Assembly (NCBI RefSeq): GCF_900302445.1
Contig: NZ_ONZF01000003.1
Span: 124,001 to 188,000, forward strand
Reading direction: 5' to 3'
DNA: 64,000 nt
DNA from: Palleronia abyssalis
GTDB lineage: Bacteria; Pseudomonadota; Alphaproteobacteria; Rhodobacterales; Rhodobacteraceae
In this document: piece by piece, positions 9,955 through 18,362 of the stretch
Position numbering within the stretch: position 1 is the stretch's first letter
Layout: each line of letters begins with the position of its first letter
Notes under the pieces: model-generated
Told to the model about the DNA's origin: nothing
What the model saw: only the letters and a program-made list of their open reading frames with translations
The model's database searches: none
Made by a program: the position numbers and the translations under genes

Positions 9955-10272
9955 ATGCCCGACTTCGTTGACGGAACCGCTTTCAATCACGAGCAAGGCA
10001 ACCGCGCCCGCAAGCTGTTTGCGGCTGTAGTTCTGGCCGCGCTCGATGATGCGATTGCGGATGACAAGAAATACGGCAACGGACCCGAACAGATCGCCCG
10101 CTGGGCGCGTTCTCGCGACGGTCGCGAGGTTCTAAGCTGCGCTGGCATCGACCCCAACGAGCGGGTGGTGACTGGCCTTATGGAATTCGTGAAGAAAGGC
10201 GTGCGCACATCTGTCGCTCTCAGCCGCGAAGAGAGCGAGCGGCGCAACGCCGCTCAGGCCGAAGCGGCTTGA
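9955..10272 (+). CDS. DUF6280-type conserved protein (105 aa)
   Basis: A small soluble protein beginning MPDFVDGTAFNHEQGNRARK, followed by helices (LFAAVVLAALDDAIADDKKYGNG) and a basic C-terminus (KKGVRTSVALSREESERRN). It matches my recollection of a short Rhodobacteraceae family of unknown function (DUF6280). The start at 9955 is chosen because AAGGAACG lies just upstream; an upstream in-frame ATG at 9832 would add a basic, non-conserved-looking stretch. A hairpin ending in TTTCTT follows about 50 bases after the stop. Function is unknown; the name is from memory. Confidence 0.8.
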   Translation: MPDFVDGTAFNHEQGNRARKLFAAVVLAALDDAIADDKKYGNGPEQIARWARSRDGREVLSCAGIDPNERVVTGLMEFVKKGVRTSVALSREESERRNAAQAEAA

Positions 10273-10296
10273 TCTTCTGAGGGCCTTGCCCGTCGG

Positions 10297-10455
10297 TCAC
10301 TTGCGCCGGCACAGCGAAAGGGCGTCGCGGTTAGCTTCCGCGGCGCCTTTCTTGTTGATCAAATGGTAAAAGCTCTGCTCTGGAGCCGAGCCACATTCCC
10401 GTCGCAGAGCGCTGGCGATCTTCTGAATACGGATAGCACTAAAATCGGTATTCAT
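10297..10455 (-). CDS. Candidate small ORF (52 aa), hypothetical
   Basis: ATG at 10455 to TGA at 10297. The peptide (MNTDFSAIRIQKIASALRR at the start, ending SLCRRK) is helical-looking, charged and low in prolines, unlike the proline/arginine-rich shadow frames elsewhere in this GC-rich DNA. It contains two cysteines and a KKGAAEANRDAL helix. Codon third positions are only moderately GC-rich, similar to the local AT-richer DNA. No strong Shine-Dalgarno is seen. A nested inverted repeat (10485-10525) lies about 30 bases upstream of the ATG. Its 3' half overlaps the terminator hairpin of the convergent DUF6280 gene. I recognise no family. Confidence 0.4.
   Translation of the reverse strand: MNTDFSAIRIQKIASALRRECGSAPEQSFYHLINKKGAAEANRDALSLCRRK
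10321..10356 (+). terminator. Probable Rho-independent terminator of the DUF6280 gene
   Basis: A 10-base inverted repeat (10321-10330 GGCGTCGCGG with 10338-10347 CCGCGGCGCC, one G-T pair) encloses a 7-base loop and is followed by TTTCTTGTTG. It lies 49 bases after the DUF6280 stop. The same bases would be coding in the small minus-strand ORF at 10297-10455. Confidence 0.65.
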
Positions 10456-10484
10456 AGATACGATCAGCTTTTCAGTGATCGAAG

Positions 10485-10525
10485 TTTTGGGGCGTTCACC
10501 GCTTACAGCGGTTAGGCCCCCAAAA
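10485..10525. promoter_or_regulatory. Nested inverted repeat upstream of the candidate small ORF
   Basis: Outer arms TTTTGGGGC (10485-10493) and GCCCCCAAAA (10516-10525) enclose inner arms ACCGCT (10498-10503) and AGCGGT (10507-10512) around TAC. The T-run is on the 5' side on both strands, so it is not a normal Rho-independent terminator. It could be an operator or a 5'-UTR structure for the minus-strand small ORF. Between this element and the PopZ-like gene end (10645) I see only a weak GGCAAC/GTTGCC hairpin at 10597-10618. Confidence 0.4.
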
Positions 10526-10644
10526 GCAATTCAACGCCAAAGAACGAAGCACCTCAATATTTCTTAGGCAAGGTGCGCCAAGTGCTCTTTTTCAGGGGCA
10601 ACGCAATCAATGGTTGCCGTAAGACGTTTTCAGATTAGGCAGGA

Positions 10645-11463
10645 TCACTCGAAATCACGTGCGGACAGAATCCGCATGATTTCCCGCCGTACGAGTTTGC
10701 GCACGTTTCTCGTGATCCGCTCTCCCAACGTTCCAGCGAGCTCTTCGCGCACGATCTCGGCGATCAAATCGCGCAAAGCCTCTTCGTCCAGAACCTCTTC
10801 GGGATCCTCCAACGTCAAAGGATCGGACCGGTGCGAGAACTGCATTTCCGGGGTCGGATCGTCTTCGGCATGAGTAAACCGCGGTTCCGTGGGGCCTTCC
10901 GGATGTGGCGCATGTACACGGTCATGGCGGTCGAAAGCCATCATCGGATCACCCATCGGGGGATCAAGGGTTTCGTCCTGGTTATCAGGCACATCTGCCG
11001 CGGAATCCTGGGACTGCGCGTCGTTGTCGGGTTCGTCGACAACCTCGTGCATGATGTCCGATCTGAGGTTTGGCACCTTATCCGGGCGATGCTGATCCTG
11101 CGCCTCGCTTCCGTCGGGTTCGAACTCTTCCCCGCGCCCGATCGCGGCCTCCAAACCGGCAATACGTTCTTCCAGGCTTCGGCTCGTGGCAGGGTCGGTA
11201 ACGACTTCGAGGATCGGGGGCAAATCGTTCTTCGCCCCATCCGCGTCCGAATCCGCCTGCGCCATTTCGATGAAGGTATCATCGGCGGCGGTATACGGCT
11301 CTGCTTTGGGCTGCGCCTGCGGTGCGCCGTTACCGACCCGCAGATCGGAGGTCAGCACCAGCCGGTCGCCTCCGGAAGACTTCTGATCGCCCTCGACCGA
11401 AACCAGACGACGGATATTGTTCAAAACCCGATCGATCTCATCGGATGACATTGCGTCCGACAT
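10645..11463 (-). CDS. PopZ-like (DUF2497-type) acidic protein
   Basis: A 272-residue, strongly acidic, mostly low-complexity protein. A short N-terminal helix (SSDEIDRVLNNIRRLVS) and a C-terminal helical module (LRDLIAEIVREELAGTLGERITRNVRKLVRREIMRIL) flank a long disordered, Asp/Glu/Pro-rich middle. The same plan (N-terminal binding helix, acidic linker, C-terminal oligomerisation helices ending in a VRxEIxRI-like motif) is seen in PopZ, the alphaproteobacterial polar organiser. The assignment to the PopZ/DUF2497 group is from pattern, not alignment. It lies 79 bases downstream of tolC, on the same strand. Confidence 0.65.
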   Translation of the reverse strand: MSDAMSSDEIDRVLNNIRRLVSVEGDQKSSGGDRLVLTSDLRVGNGAPQAQPKAEPYTAADDTFIEMAQADSDADGAKNDLPPILEVVTDPATSRSLEERIAGLEAAIGRGEEFEPDGSEAQDQHRPDKVPNLRSDIMHEVVDEPDNDAQSQDSAADVPDNQDETLDPPMGDPMMAFDRHDRVHAPHPEGPTEPRFTHAEDDPTPEMQFSHRSDPLTLEDPEEVLDEEALRDLIAEIVREELAGTLGERITRNVRKLVRREIMRILSARDFE

Positions 11464-11542
11464 GGCCCACCTTCGCGGTTATTCCTGCTCGCCTCCCATA
11501 GTACGGGCAAACGGATTCTGGCACAACGGTGTGGAGGAAAGC

Positions 11543-12931
11543 TTAACGCCCGATAGCGCGGAGAACCTTGTCCAGCTTCTGACCTTGGGGACTGACACGG
11601 CCCGAGGGTGCGTCCTTGACGGCATTGTAATACAAGCTCGGATCATAGGTCGGAATGCCAAGGTCCAGGTACTCGGCCGTGAGAAGCCCCATGGTGAAAA
11701 GCAAAGAATAGGCCGACCGTATCTCGGCGATCTGGGCAGAGATCAGAGCCGCACGCGCGTCTTGCAGGTCCTGCTCGGCGTCCAGCACGTCCAGCGTCGT
11801 CCGCGCGCCAAGGCTGACTTCCTCCTGCAGGCCACGGAACGCGACACGTGCCGCGCGTACCTGCAATTCGTTCGCCGCGATCCGGGCAATCGCAACTTCC
11901 TGCTGCGCCCAGGCTTCGGCAACCTGCTGAAGGATATCGTCCACAGTTATGTGCAGATCCGCGCGGCTTTCGTCCCTGCGGGCAACCGCCTGGCGATAGG
12001 CGGCCGACAGCGCACCGCCGCGATAGATCGGGCCGCTCAGCTGAATCCCAACCGATCCTTGTTCGACAAACTCATCGTCGATTGACAACCGACCGGACCC
12101 CGTAATCTGCGGCCGTGTCAGCGCTTCGGCCCGAAGCACGTTCAACTCCGCGATGGTCACCCCGCGCATGTCACGTCGGATCGTCGGATGGGTTTTGCGG
12201 GCGATGTCCTGCGCGGCGGCGAGCGTGTTGACGATTGTCGGATGCGCCTCGATCGGAGTCAGGTTTCCGGGCTCCTGGCCCACGGCCTGAACGTATTGCG
12301 ACTGCGCGATTTCCAAATCCCCCAGCGCCGCCGCCAGGTTGGACCGGGCCGACGCTAATTGGGCTTCGGCGATCGCAACGTCGGTCCGCGTGACCTCACC
12401 CACCTCGAAGCGCTCCTGCGCGGCGCGCAGTTGCTCGGTGATCAGTTGAACGTTCGACTGCCGCAATTCGACGAAGGCGATCGCCTCGCGCACCGAAAGA
12501 TACGCCAGCACCGCGTTGTAGAGAACTTGCTGTTCCACCTGCAACAGGCCATGTCGGGTCGCCAGGACCGTTTCGCGGGCGACATCGATGGCAAGCCGAC
12601 TGGCTCCCCCGTCCCACAACAAAAGCTCTGCGGTGATCGCAGCGCTTGCAGTCGTCGGCGTGGTATCGGTGGTGGGCGGCACGAACCCGTTCGGAGCCGT
12701 GAAGCTTTGCTGCGCCTGAACGGTGTAGTTGATGATGGGGCGCAGCTGGGCGATGGCGCTCGCGACATCCTCATCCGCGGCACGCAGAACCGCCCGGTTC
12801 TTTTCCAGCAAACCTGAGTGGCGATAGGCCAGCACGAATGCGTCCGCCAACGTCTCCGCCTGGGCGGACAAGGGCCCCGAGACGATCATCAAGGCCGCGA
12901 CCCCGGCCTGGCAAAGCGATCGCAGCCTCAT
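11543..12931 (-). CDS. tolC: TolC-family outer-membrane channel protein
   Basis: A 462-residue outer-membrane factor of type I secretion and efflux systems. The N-terminus has a signal peptide (CQAGVAALMIVSGPLSAQA, cleavage before ETLADAF). Two structural repeats of long amphipathic helices follow, with typical TolC phrases such as LADAFVLAYRHS, VEQQVLYNAVLAYLSVREA, RFEVGEVTRTDVAIAEAQLASARSNLA and SLGARTTLDVLDAEQDLQDAR. Its ATG overlaps the pcm stop (ATGA), so the two are co-translated. No inner-membrane ABC or adaptor gene is adjacent, so it may serve several exporters. Confidence 0.95.
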   Translation of the reverse strand: MRLRSLCQAGVAALMIVSGPLSAQAETLADAFVLAYRHSGLLEKNRAVLRAADEDVASAIAQLRPIINYTVQAQQSFTAPNGFVPPTTDTTPTTASAAITAELLLWDGGASRLAIDVARETVLATRHGLLQVEQQVLYNAVLAYLSVREAIAFVELRQSNVQLITEQLRAAQERFEVGEVTRTDVAIAEAQLASARSNLAAALGDLEIAQSQYVQAVGQEPGNLTPIEAHPTIVNTLAAAQDIARKTHPTIRRDMRGVTIAELNVLRAEALTRPQITGSGRLSIDDEFVEQGSVGIQLSGPIYRGGALSAAYRQAVARRDESRADLHITVDDILQQVAEAWAQQEVAIARIAANELQVRAARVAFRGLQEEVSLGARTTLDVLDAEQDLQDARAALISAQIAEIRSAYSLLFTMGLLTAEYLDLGIPTYDPSLYYNAVKDAPSGRVSPQGQKLDKVLRAIGR

Positions 12932-13581
12932 AGGGTGAACTCCGCTTTGCGCTCGAACCCTGGCAACACCGGCGCGGCGGCGTTGAACGCATATCGCCAA
13001 CTGATGAACCCATCGACCTTCATGCCGACACGACAGATGCCAAGGTTGTTTTCCCAGAAGATGCACGCGATCCGCCCACCTTCGGCGAGTTGCTCGATAA
13101 TCGCGTCGGGAAGAACATCCACGGCCCCTTGTATCGCGATGACGTCATAGGGACCGTGTTCCGGCGCGCCCCGCGTCAGATCCCCGTGCTGGATGGCAGC
13201 ATTGTGGATCCCCACTTCGGCCAAGGAAGACTCGGCCTCGGACACCAGCGGCTCTTCGGATTCGACGGCCACCACCGCCTGCGCCAGATGGGCCAGAACG
13301 GCGGTCGAATAACCGAACCCCGGCGCGATATCGAGCACAAGATCACCGGGACCGACATCCAGTACGTTCAGCATCTTGGCCAGCGTCCTGGGGTCGAGGA
13401 TGGCGCGACCCCGCCCGATGATCAGGTTCTCGCCCAGGTAAGCCGCTTCGACGAGGCGCGACGGCACGAATTTCTCGCGCGGGATGTCCAGCATGGCCTC
13501 GATGATGGGAAACCGCGTCACGTCAGAGGGCCGGACCTGCGTGTCGACCATGATCCTGCGGCGGCTCGCGAAATCGGTCAT
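12928..13581 (-). CDS. pcm: Protein-L-isoaspartate O-methyltransferase family protein
   Basis: A 217-residue SAM-dependent methyltransferase of the PCMT family, which repairs isoaspartyl residues. N-terminal MTDFASRRRIMVDTQVRPSDV is the form common in alphaproteobacteria. SAM-binding motif I is DIAPGFGYSTAVLA (84-97), somewhat unlike the IGTGSGYQ of E. coli Pcm, so the activity could differ. The start at 13581 has a good GGAAGGGACTTGGG-ATG leader; an upstream in-frame start exists but adds non-conserved residues. It is first in a pcm-tolC pair, with the PopZ-like gene downstream. Confidence 0.88.
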   Translation of the reverse strand: MTDFASRRRIMVDTQVRPSDVTRFPIIEAMLDIPREKFVPSRLVEAAYLGENLIIGRGRAILDPRTLAKMLNVLDVGPGDLVLDIAPGFGYSTAVLAHLAQAVVAVESEEPLVSEAESSLAEVGIHNAAIQHGDLTRGAPEHGPYDVIAIQGAVDVLPDAIIEQLAEGGRIACIFWENNLGICRVGMKVDGFISWRYAFNAAAPVLPGFERKAEFTL

Positions 13582-13755
13582 CCCAAGTCCCTTCCAAGTC
13601 TCCGATCCGACCGCTTTGCCATATCGATAGAATGACGGCAACGCTTCATCCCGCGCCGGATCATCACATTGGCGGTCAGCGAACGCGCCGGGCGGGGCAG
13701 CGTAACGATATCCGCTTGCAGGTCTGAACCGCGGGGCATATGAGGAACGCGCTTC

Positions 13756-13829
13756 GGCGAGTTGGCGGAGTGGTTACGCAGCGGATTGCAAATCCGTGTA
13801 CACCGGTTCGATTCCGGTACTCGCCTCCA
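13756..13829 (+). tRNA. tRNA-Cys (anticodon GCA)
   Basis: 74 bases with CCA encoded. Acceptor stem GGCGAGT/ACTCGCC, anticodon loop TTGCAAA with GCA, T-arm CCGGTTCGATTCCGG. All arms fold normally. Confidence 0.97.
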
Positions 13830-13967
13830 GAAGCCCTCCCCCCGAATCTATTTCTTCACCTGAAAACGCGGGAGACCACGTGTCCCCTCGAGGCAGGTTG
13901 AAAAACTGGATTGCGCCCTCTTGCGTGTCCCGATCCGGTTGGATAGATGGGCGCTTACCGATGGCGC

Positions 13968-14042
13968 GCGGGCGTAGCTCAGGGGTAGAGCATAACCTTG
14001 CCAAGGTTAGGGTCGTGAGTTCGAATCTCATCGCCCGCTCCA
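13968..14042 (+). tRNA. tRNA-Gly (anticodon GCC), copy 1
   Basis: 75 bases including CCA. Acceptor stem GCGGGCG/CGCCCGC, D-loop with AGCTCAGGGGTAGAGC, anticodon loop TTGCCAA (GCC), T-arm GAGTTCGAATCTC. The cloverleaf is canonical. Confidence 0.97.
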
Positions 14043-14062
14043 TCGGTCAGACGGGTTGGCGC

Positions 14063-14137
14063 GCGGGCGTAGCTCAGGGGTAGAGCATAACCTTGCCAAG
14101 GTTAGGGTCGTGAGTTCGAATCTCATCGCCCGCTCCA
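14063..14137 (+). tRNA. tRNA-Gly (anticodon GCC), copy 2
   Basis: Identical to the copy starting at 13968, 95 bases downstream. The identity extends to the six bases before the gene (TGGCGC), so the pair looks like a recent tandem duplication that doubles tRNA-Gly(GCC) dosage. Confidence 0.97.
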
Positions 14138-14141
14138 ACCG

Positions 14142-15827
14142 TCAGACATCCTTCATTAGTTCGAAGCGGTCCACATCGACTAGCCCAAGATCCGTGATCT
14201 TCAGGTGCGGGATCACGGGAAGCGCGATGAAGGCCAATTGCAGGAACGGCTCGTTCAGGGTCACGCCCAGCGACCGCGCCGCCTCCCTCAGACCGGCTAG
14301 TCCTGCGCGCACGTCCTCGAAGCTTCCCTGGCTCATCAATCCGGCGACCGGCAGGGCCAGTTCCGCAAGGATCTTCCGGTCCTCGACCACGCAGAAGCCG
14401 CCCTCGATCTCGGCCAGGCGGTGGGCAGCGAGGGCCATGTCCTCATAGTCGACCCCGACCGCGATCAAGTTGTGATGATCGTGGCATACGGTCGAGGCGA
14501 TGGCCCCCCGTTCGACACCGAACCCGCGCACCAGCCCAGACGCGATGGTGCCGGCGCGGCCGTGCCGTTCGATCACGGTGACGCGGGCCAGGTCGCGCGC
14601 GGGATCGGGACGGCGGTCGCCCTCAGTCGCGGAGAGGTCTTCGGTCAGGTGGTCGGTCAGGATCATCCCCTCGCGCACGCCGATCACTGGCGTCGCACCC
14701 TGCCCCGGCATCCGGAAGGTGCTGGCCGTGATGGCCGGGATTCGGACGGACCTGCGCCCGATCTCGGCATCCGGGACACCGCGCGCCGATCCCAATTCGA
14801 CCCCATTCGCCCAGACCGCCTGCGCATCGCATTGCGCCAGTGCGCCAATCGCCACGATATCGGCGCGTTTGCCCGGCGCGATCTGCCCCCGATCCTTCAA
14901 GCCGAACGCTTCGGCCCCCGAAAGCGAGGCGATCCGGTAGGCGACCACCGGATCGACCCCTTCGGCGATCGCCGTGCGGATCATGTGGTCCAGATGCCCT
15001 TCCTCCGCGATATCCAAAGGGTTCCGGTCATCGGTGCAAAGCGCCAGATAGGGCGACAGACGGTCGGTCATCAGCGGGATCAGGGCGTGAAGATCCTTCG
15101 ACACCGACCCCTCGCGGATAAGGATGCGCAAGCCCCGCGACAGCTTCTCGCGCGCCTCTTCGGCGCTGGTTGCCTCGTGTTCGGTGCGGATGCCCGCGGC
15201 GGTGTAGGCGTTCAGGCCCCGCCCCGACAGCAGCGGCGCGTGGCCGTCGATATGGCGCCCCGAGAACGCCTCCAGCTTGGCAAGGCAATCGGGATCGCCG
15301 GCGATCACGCCGGGATAGTTCATGAACTCGGCCAGCCCCCGGGTCTGCGGGTGATCCGCCAGCCGCGCCAGCGCCCCTGCCCCGATCTCGGCGCCCGATG
15401 TCTCCATGTGCGATGAGGGCACACAGGAAGACAGCATCACCTTGATGTCGATGGGGGCGTTGGCGGCACAGTCCATCGCCCAGTCCAACGCCGCGACCCC
15501 CAGCACATTCGCGATCTCGTGCGGGTCCCAGATCGCCGTCGTGACCCCGCGAGCGCCCACCAGACGCGCGAATTCCGACGGCGTCACCAACGAGCTTTCG
15601 ATGTGCAGATGCGTGTCGATAAAGCCGGGCACCAGTGTCAGGCCGGACACGTCGCGAGAAGGGCCGTCGTAATCGGCGCCAATCCCGGCGATCGTGCCCC
15701 CTGCAATCGCGACGTCGCCCTCGATCATCCCTCCGGTAACCACATCCAGGACCGCCCCGCCCCGCAAGACCAGATCGGCGGGGGCGCGACCGGCGCCGAC
15801 TGCGATGAGGTGGGAAAGATCGGTCAT
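14142..15827 (-). CDS. ade: Adenine deaminase
   Basis: A 561-residue amidohydrolase that converts adenine to hypoxanthine in purine salvage. Metal-binding [13 protein letters not shown] (His73, His75), [12 protein letters not shown], the [12 protein letters not shown] segment and [10 protein letters not shown] are the hallmark Ade motifs. The C-terminal Ade-specific domain ([30 protein letters not shown]) is complete. The start at MTDLSHLI (15827) is preceded by GCAGGAGCCGCC, a good ribosome binding site. It ends four bases from the second tRNA-Gly. The downstream gene in the same orientation is none; upstream on the same strand is tadA, 50 bases away, so the two deaminases may be co-transcribed. 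Confidence 0.96.
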   Translation of the reverse strand: MTDLSHLIAVGAGRAPADLVLRGGAVLDVVTGGMIEGDVAIAGGTIAGIGADYDGPSRDVSGLTLVPGFIDTHLHIESSLVTPSEFARLVGARGVTTAIWDPHEIANVLGVAALDWAMDCAANAPIDIKVMLSSCVPSSHMETSGAEIGAGALARLADHPQTRGLAEFMNYPGVIAGDPDCLAKLEAFSGRHIDGHAPLLSGRGLNAYTAAGIRTEHEATSAEEAREKLSRGLRILIREGSVSKDLHALIPLMTDRLSPYLALCTDDRNPLDIAEEGHLDHMIRTAIAEGVDPVVAYRIASLSGAEAFGLKDRGQIAPGKRADIVAIGALAQCDAQAVWANGVELGSARGVPDAEIGRRSVRIPAITASTFRMPGQGATPVIGVREGMILTDHLTEDLSATEGDRRPDPARDLARVTVIERHGRAGTIASGLVRGFGVERGAIASTVCHDHHNLIAVGVDYEDMALAAHRLAEIEGGFCVVEDRKILAELALPVAGLMSQGSFEDVRAGLAGLREAARSLGVTLNEPFLQLAFIALPVIPHLKITDLGLVDVDRFELMKDV

Positions 15828-15877
15828 GGCGGCTCCTGCAAGGTTTCGGACACTGGGCCGGGTTTCGGCGGGGAAAT

Positions 15878-16330
15878 CTAGCCCCGGCGTACCTGAAAGA
15901 AGGCCCTCAGAAGCGCTTCGGCCTCCCGCTCGGCGATACCCGCATAGATTTCGGGCGTATGATGCGCCTGCGGATGCGAGAAGACGCGTGCGCCGTGTTC
16001 CGTGCCGCCTGATTTCGGGTCCGAGGCGCCATAGTACAGACGCGCGATCCGGGCCGCCGCGATGACCCCGGCACAGGCGGCACACGGCTCCAGCGTGACG
16101 TACAGCGATGCGCCGGGCAGTCGCTCTTGCCCCAACATGGCGCAGGCGGCCCGGATCGCCTGCACCTCGGCATGGGCGGACGGATCGTGCGTGGCCCGGG
16201 TCTCGTTGCCGCGCACGGCCAACACCCGGCCTTCAGGACTGACAACGACCGCGCCCACGGGCACCTCGCCGCGTTGCGCGGCTTCGCGTGCGGCGTCCAG
16301 CGCCAGCGCCATATGTGCGGACCGCTCCAT
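15878..16330 (-). CDS. tadA: tRNA-specific adenosine-34 deaminase
   Basis: A 150-residue cytidine-deaminase-fold enzyme making inosine at the wobble position of tRNA-Arg(ACG). Zinc ligands and catalytic Glu are in HAE (53-55) and PCAAC (82-86); [11 protein letters not shown] is also typical. The start at 16330 gives the usual family length. Further in-frame ATGs at 16354 and 16402 would add a short, non-conserved extension. It is divergent from rluB (100 bases apart) and 50 bases ahead of ade on the same strand. Confidence 0.94.
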   Translation of the reverse strand: MERSAHMALALDAAREAAQRGEVPVGAVVVSPEGRVLAVRGNETRATHDPSAHAEVQAIRAACAMLGQERLPGASLYVTLEPCAACAGVIAAARIARLYYGASDPKSGGTEHGARVFSHPQAHHTPEIYAGIAEREAEALLRAFFQVRRG

Positions 16331-16430
16331 GCATCTGGACTTGCCCGGGCGCATGCCGCCAGTCCAGCCGAATTCGCTTATCTGTGGCGCTTGCGCTTGC
16401 AAGTCGGCTCACCGGGTCTAGGACGGGGAT

Positions 16431-17216
16431 ATGTCCAACACACCCCATGAAGGCGACCGAATCGCCAAGGTCATCGCCCGCGCCGGCCGCGCCTCGCGAC
16501 GCGAGGCCGAGCGGATGATCGAGGCCGGGCGCGTCGCCGTCAACGGCAAGACCATCGACAGCCCCGCCCTGAACGTCACCGAACGGGACCGCATCACCCT
16601 CGACGGGCAGGAGATCGGCCCGCCGGACACACCGCGCCTCTGGCTGTATCACAAGCCCCAGGGGCTGGTGACCTCGGCCAAGGACGAGAAAGGGCGCAAA
16701 ACGGTTTTCGAAAGCCTTCCGCCCGAGCTGCCCCGCGTCGTTTCCGTCGGTCGCCTCGATCTGAATTCCGAGGGGCTTCTGCTTCTGACCAATGACGGCG
16801 GGATCAAGCGCAAGCTTGAACTGCCCAAGACCGGATGGCTGCGCAAATACCGCGTGCGCGTCCACGGCACCCCCGAGGATGCCGACCTCGAGCCGTTGCG
16901 CAAGGGTATCACGATAGAGGGCGAGCGCTTCCAGCCGATGGACGTGCGGATCGACCGTCAGCAAGGCGCGAATGCTTGGATCAGCATCGGCCTGCGCGAG
17001 GGAAAGAACCGCGAGATCCGGCGTGCGATGGAAAGCGTCGGCCTTCCGGTTACACGCCTTCTGCGGATTTCATTCGGGCCGTTCCGCCTGGGCGATCTGA
17101 AACCCGGGGCCGTCGAAGAGGTTCGACCTAAGGTCCTGCGCGATCAGCTGGGATTGTCCACCGAAGGCTTCGCCGAGAAATCGGCCCCGAAACGCACTGT
17201 GAAGCGGCGCAAATAG
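16431..17216 (+). CDS. rluB: 23S rRNA pseudouridine synthase, RluB/RsuA family
   Basis: A 261-residue enzyme with an N-terminal S4 RNA-binding domain (about 8-60, IAKVIARAGRASRREAERMI) and a pseudouridine synthase domain with catalytic Asp110 in GRLDLNSEGLLLLTND. The NREIRRAMESVGLPVTRLLRISFGP motif near the end is typical of the RluB/RluE/RluF/RsuA group. The C-terminus is a short basic tail (KRTVKRRK). RluB modifying 23S U2605 is the best guess; RsuA-like specificity cannot be excluded by eye. Confidence 0.92.
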   Translation: MSNTPHEGDRIAKVIARAGRASRREAERMIEAGRVAVNGKTIDSPALNVTERDRITLDGQEIGPPDTPRLWLYHKPQGLVTSAKDEKGRKTVFESLPPELPRVVSVGRLDLNSEGLLLLTNDGGIKRKLELPKTGWLRKYRVRVHGTPEDADLEPLRKGITIEGERFQPMDVRIDRQQGANAWISIGLREGKNREIRRAMESVGLPVTRLLRISFGPFRLGDLKPGAVEEVRPKVLRDQLGLSTEGFAEKSAPKRTVKRRK

Positions 17217-17253
17217 CGACACCCACCGACCCAGAACTGACAGGACACGAGGC

Positions 17254-18108
17254 ATGGCCGATCTACTGACTTTCGAAAACACAGGTAACCTCCTGATGCT
17301 CCTGTTTCTGCAGGCGGTTCTAGGGTTCGACAACCTTCTCTATATCTCCATCGAAAGCCAGCGCGCGCCGGTGGCCCAGCAAAAGCAGGTCCGGTTCTGG
17401 GGGATTGTCATCGCCGTCACGCTGCGGATCGTGCTGCTGTTCGCCATGATCCGCCTGATCGACATGCTGAGCGAACCGTTCTTCGTGTTGAACTGGGACG
17501 GCGTGCTGACCGGCGGGGTCAATTTCTCGACGCTGGTGTTCATTCTGGGCGGCATCTTTATCATGTACACTGCCGTCAAGGAGATCACCCACATGCTGGC
17601 GACCGATCACATCGGTCAGGCGACGGGGGACAAGACCGGGAAGTCAGCGTTTCAGGTGATCATGCTGATCGTCTTTATGAACCTCGTCTTCTCGTTCGAC
17701 TCCGTGTTGTCTGCTCTGGCAATCACGGACGTCTTCCTGATCCTCGCGGCGGCGATCATACTGTCGGGCATCGCGATGCTGGCGCTGGCCGACTGGGTTA
17801 CGGCGTTCATCCAGAAGAACCGCATGTTCGAGGTTCTGGGCCTGTTCGTTCTTCTGATCGTCGGCGTCGTCCTTCTGGGTGAAGCCGGTCAGGCTGCCGT
17901 CCACGGCGCCGAGGCGATGGGAATGGCCCACGAGGCGGCCGAAGACATGGCAATCCACGTGTTCGGGTTCGAGCTGGTCCCGATGTCGAAATCCACGTTC
18001 TACTTCTCGGTCCTCGTGCTCTTCGCGGTCGAGATCATCCAGTCGCGGTATCGCCGGAAGCTGGATGCGGAACGCAAGTCCGAAGCCCGCCGCCAGATCC
18101 GCACCTAG
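17254..18108 (+). CDS. TerC-family integral membrane protein
   Basis: A 284-residue membrane protein with about seven helices. The two half-repeats carry the conserved acidic motifs GFDN (24-27) and SFDS (147-150), thought to bind metal in TerC/Alx proteins. Relatives act in tellurite resistance and in manganese export or membrane metalation. A C-terminal helix (STFYFSVLVLFAVEIIQ) and a basic tail follow. It is the first gene before the XpaC-TelA cassette (51 bases to the next ORF), consistent with the known genomic association of terC and telA. Divergence of function within TerC is wide, so the ion is unassigned. Confidence 0.92.
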   Translation: MADLLTFENTGNLLMLLFLQAVLGFDNLLYISIESQRAPVAQQKQVRFWGIVIAVTLRIVLLFAMIRLIDMLSEPFFVLNWDGVLTGGVNFSTLVFILGGIFIMYTAVKEITHMLATDHIGQATGDKTGKSAFQVIMLIVFMNLVFSFDSVLSALAITDVFLILAAAIILSGIAMLALADWVTAFIQKNRMFEVLGLFVLLIVGVVLLGEAGQAAVHGAEAMGMAHEAAEDMAIHVFGFELVPMSKSTFYFSVLVLFAVEIIQSRYRRKLDAERKSEARRQIRT

Positions 18109-18158
18109 AAGGGCCCGTAGCGCGTTCATATATCGGTCGGGATGAAACAGGAGCCTCC

Positions 18159-18362
18159 ATGCCCCGCCTTCTGCTGACCGCGCTCGTCCTCGCGCTTGTC
18201 GTGGCCCTTGTGTCCTTGGCGCTTCGATCGCTGGGCCAGGTCGCGACCGATGCACGCGCGCGCCTGCGCCAAGCCCCGTTGGGAGAGACACCGATGCAAC
18301 GCCTGTCCTTCGTCCTTCTGGTCGCCCTGATATTCTATGCCGCGATCTGGGGGGCAGGCTGA
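18159..18362 (+). CDS. Small two-helix membrane protein (67 aa), hypothetical
   Basis: Encodes MPRLLLTALVLALVVALVSL, then an amphipathic arginine-containing loop, then a second helix (QRLSFVLLVALIFYAAIWGAG). GGAG sits upstream of the ATG (GGAGCCTCC-ATG). The stop overlaps the first base of the xpaC start (TGATG), so it belongs to the cassette. No family recognised; its position argues for a membrane accessory of the XpaC-TelA system. Confidence 0.75.
   Translation: MPRLLLTALVLALVVALVSLALRSLGQVATDARARLRQAPLGETPMQRLSFVLLVALIFYAAIWGAG

Noticed and set aside
10485-10525. Nested inverted repeat as a Rho-independent terminator
   Set aside because: The T-run is on the 5' side of the stem on both strands, so it cannot provide the U-tract; listed as a possible regulatory element instead.
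13756-14137. Integrated element at the tRNA cluster
   Set aside because: No integrase, attachment-site duplicate or foreign-composition block is adjacent; the following gene is an ordinary adenine deaminase.
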